In this document: in pieces, positions 61,919 to 64,000 of the stretch | Position numbering within the stretch: the first letter of the stretch is position 1 | How the letters are laid out: each line of letters starts with the position of its first letter | Assembly (NCBI RefSeq): GCF_002834385.1 | Contig: NZ_PITQ01000010.1 | Coordinates: forward strand, 17,453 to 81,452 | Source: Rahnella sp. AA | Lineage (GTDB): Bacteria; Pseudomonadota; Gammaproteobacteria; Enterobacterales; Enterobacteriaceae | Reading direction: 5' to 3' | Length of the DNA stretch: 64,000 nucleotides | Notes under the pieces: model-generated | Told to the model about the DNA's origin: nothing | What the model saw: only the letters and a program-made list of their open reading frames with translations | Database searches by the model: none | Position numbers and translations under genes: made by a program

Positions 61919-63523
61919 TTAAGCGCAAAGCACGGCAGCCCGTGCGGGATCAATAGCGAAAAGCCCGGCCAGCAACGTGTCCATTTCCTGCGAAATTAGT
62001 GTTTTATTGGTATCACCGCGCTGAACTTTCATGCGCAGTAATTTAAGGCGGCGGGCTTTCACTTCAAACAAAAATGCCGGTTCCCATTGGGCCAGCGTCA
62101 GACTGTTGCCCGTCGTTTCCAGTTCGCTGAGCAAATGAAGTGCCATCTCATTTTTGCCATATTGCTCAGCAATACGGGCCATCAGCAGTCGGATGAGCCA
62201 ACGCTGGCGATATGTATTCATACCAGGACGGGTTTGTAGCCAGTTGAGTGCGGACTCGATACCGTCACTGTCTGCCTGGGCCAGTGCTTCAGCTTCCAGC
62301 TGGAGCACATCGTCATCACCGTTAACTGACGCCGCATTTTGCTCCGATTGCCAGAGCACGCTATTGCCCTGTATTTCGCCGGATATCCAGCCTGCGGTAA
62401 CCTCATCAGCGAACGGAGTCCCGTCGCTATAAGCCAGAGTTTCAAGACCGGGCAGACGGATCAGTAACAACCGTAAATCTTGTTTGATGAACTCCGCCCA
62501 GCCGTCATAGGGAGCCCCGGATTTACTTAGCGCCTGATACAAATACCACTGCAGATCCAGCCAGAAATGATTGACGCCCTCGCTAAACATCCGGTCGGCA
62601 TTCTCCAGTATCTCGCTCCAGCTTTGCTGCAAGAACAGGCGTTTGAGATGAGCGCGGTACTCGGCTCGCGGGGGCACGAGTCGGGTACACCCTTTGGCGT
62701 CAAGCGGAGGGAGTTGATCGACGGTGTCCCATCGCACGGTAGTCATCAGACGATGCCCTGAAAGCCAGCCCTGTGGCTGGTCGCGCAGATATTGCGCGAG
62801 CGCTTTAGCCTGATCGAGCAACTCACGACCAGACTGAATGGTGCGTAGTGTTGGCATCTCCTGTGAAGCGGAACGGGATTCGGCGGATCCCTGGCCTCCG
62901 CTGTTTTGCGGAACAACCGCATCGAAGCCGCCGGACTGTGCAAGACGTGCGCCGAGAGCGTCATATAAGCCGCTGAGTTGCGGTCGGGTTTCGGGCTCCC
63001 AAGCGGGAATGGTATCTTCGAAAAGTGCCAGCGAGGCGAGTATGCGTTCAAACTCAGGCTTATCAACCTCAGGATAAAGCGACAGGCTGTCCAGCACTTT
63101 ACTGCCAGATAACCATTCCATCGCGACCAGTCGGCTGTTTTTTCTCGATGGCAGCAGCTGATCACCATAGCGGGAAATCAGTCCGCTGAGCAGCTCAAGC
63201 CCTTCAGCCAGGCCTGATTCGCCGTCGCGATGTAACCGCGCCCAGAGGTAATAGGTTGCCACCCGCATATCTTTGCAAACTGTGATCAGTAATTTTTCAG
63301 CCAGCTGACAAATAAGCTCGGTATCAGCGCCCGAGATTTTGTTGACCTCTTCACGCATGCGCTGAAAATCGTCGTCATACCCGGGGTCTTCACCCACGGG
63401 CAAGGTGCTGCTGATGGGTTGCAGCCATTTGTCCCACAAGGCAGTCTGGGCTTTTGCTTTTTGCAGCAACTGTGTCTGGGTTATATCCGGGCAGTGTCCC
63501 AGCAGGGAATGTAGTGTTGCCAT
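61919..63523 (-). CDS. tssA: TssA, T6SS cap/assembly protein
   Basis: 534 residues; ImpA N-terminal domain at ~35-160 (PISSTLPVGEDPGYDDDF), a linker with Ser/Gln-rich part at ~215-235, and a helical C-terminal VasJ-type domain. TssA guides baseplate docking and tail-tube/sheath polymerisation. It is the long TssA class. 15 bases before tssE. Confidence 0.9.
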   Translation of the reverse strand: MATLHSLLGHCPDITQTQLLQKAKAQTALWDKWLQPISSTLPVGEDPGYDDDFQRMREEVNKISGADTELICQLAEKLLITVCKDMRVATYYLWARLHRDGESGLAEGLELLSGLISRYGDQLLPSRKNSRLVAMEWLSGSKVLDSLSLYPEVDKPEFERILASLALFEDTIPAWEPETRPQLSGLYDALGARLAQSGGFDAVVPQNSGGQGSAESRSASQEMPTLRTIQSGRELLDQAKALAQYLRDQPQGWLSGHRLMTTVRWDTVDQLPPLDAKGCTRLVPPRAEYRAHLKRLFLQQSWSEILENADRMFSEGVNHFWLDLQWYLYQALSKSGAPYDGWAEFIKQDLRLLLIRLPGLETLAYSDGTPFADEVTAGWISGEIQGNSVLWQSEQNAASVNGDDDVLQLEAEALAQADSDGIESALNWLQTRPGMNTYRQRWLIRLLMARIAEQYGKNEMALHLLSELETTGNSLTLAQWEPAFLFEVKARRLKLLRMKVQRGDTNKTLISQEMDTLLAGLFAIDPARAAVLCA

Positions 63524-63652
63524 AAGAGGCGAATTCCTTATCTTTATTGCGTCTTTGTTTGAAGTGCTGTGAGGTATTTGAAGTCAGGCGTGTGTTGTGG
63601 GTTTGAAGAGAATCAATATGACTTGCAGTGAGCAGTCTTAGTCCCGGAGCTT

Positions 63653-64000
63653 TTATTGTCTGTTAACAAAAATATTGCCTTTATCATCCCGCTCGAGCAA
63701 TGACCAGAGCGCCCGGTGTAGCTTGCCTTCTTTATCTTCATAGTCCGGCAGTTTCTGGCCCTGTTTCAGGTGAACATAGCGCAGGCTGCCGTCGATAAAG
63801 GTTCCCCACCTGCCGGTGTGCGGGCTGATTTCACCGCCGAAGGCGGTGATGCGATTGTTTTCTGCGTCATCGAGGAAATACTCAGATTCATCGGGGATAA
63901 TGCCGTCGCAATAGCGGGTATCTTCCCAGACCAGCCGCCAGTGCACGTCTCTGTAGCCAAAGCCGGCCTCCAGCAGGTCATCAAGATAGGTCTGAAGCGG
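63653..64000 (-). CDS. Unknown protein near T6SS genes, partial (C-terminal part)
   Basis: The frame is open to the window edge, so the start lies beyond base 64000; 115 residues are visible. Aromatic- and acid-rich, without membrane helices: GFGYRDVHWRLVWEDTRYCD, EYFLDDAENN and TGRWGTFIDGSLRYVHL. The position between T6SS genes suits an immunity or accessory protein, but no family could be named. Confidence 0.6.
   Translation of the reverse strand, partial: PLQTYLDDLLEAGFGYRDVHWRLVWEDTRYCDGIIPDESEYFLDDAENNRITAFGGEISPHTGRWGTFIDGSLRYVHLKQGQKLPDYEDKEGKLHRALWSLLERDDKGNIFVNRQ

Noticed and set aside
1..64000. CRISPR array, tRNA, rRNA, prophage or transposase genes
   Set aside because: None was found on reading the window; the only tandem repeats are two copies of a 39-mer.

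Overview
The window looks like chromosome of a plant- or environment-associated enterobacterium of the Yersiniaceae/Rahnella type. The inference rests on close resemblance of fepA/fes/fepBDGC, chbBCARFG, cfa, idi, qorB and the T6SS genes to enterobacterial proteins, moderate overall GC, and several plant-associated traits. Genus is not proven. No rRNA, tRNA, CRISPR array, transposase or integrase was seen.

Layout. 1-3081: 3' end of a cyclic beta-1,2-glucan synthase-type gene. 3511-5240: AT-rich bacteriocin island with an E1-type immunity gene convergent to a LexA-controlled pore-forming colicin. 5788-13500: ferric-enterobactin uptake and release (fepA, fes, fepC, fepG, fepD, fepB) with two Fur boxes and no ent synthesis genes. 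13831-19125: chitobiose operon chbBCARFG. 19265-20125: AraC-type regulator. 20454-22904: AT-rich block with a lipoprotein, a PACE efflux protein, a PerC-like regulator and cfa. 23043-30153: LysR regulator divergent from a six-gene set (amino-acid-binding-protein homologue without signal peptide, two unrelated Fe(II)/2-oxoglutarate oxygenases, SDR dehydrogenase, ATP-grasp ligase, MFS exporter) that reads as an undescribed pathway for a modified amino acid or dipeptide. This is the strongest candidate for a new system.

30212-43625: metabolic genes: a YtcJ-type amidohydrolase with an ABM-domain membrane protein, a qorR/qorB-like pair, a small P-loop kinase, idi, a MarR regulator divergent from a UbiD-type hydroxyarylate decarboxylase (C and D subunits only), a POT peptide transporter, and a GPH sugar symporter coupled to a GH31 glycosidase. 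43719-44968: exported MsrB (Tat) and MsrA (Sec). 44998-45616: intergenic mosaic of direct and inverted repeats.

45625-52954: proline iminopeptidase, a LuxR solo with the Met/Trp ligand-pocket signature of plant-responsive (OryR/PipR-type) regulators, and a five-gene peptide ABC transporter. A shared 20-bp element lies upstream of both the peptidase and the transporter. 53112-55297: SmvA-like drug exporter and TetR regulator with three copies of one operator. 55333-57942: cyanide-insensitive bd-type oxidase cioAB plus a 54-residue DUF2474 protein. 58500-64000: one end of a type VI secretion cluster (VasL, secreted LprI-like protein, unknown protein, TssE, TssA, and a gene cut by the window edge).
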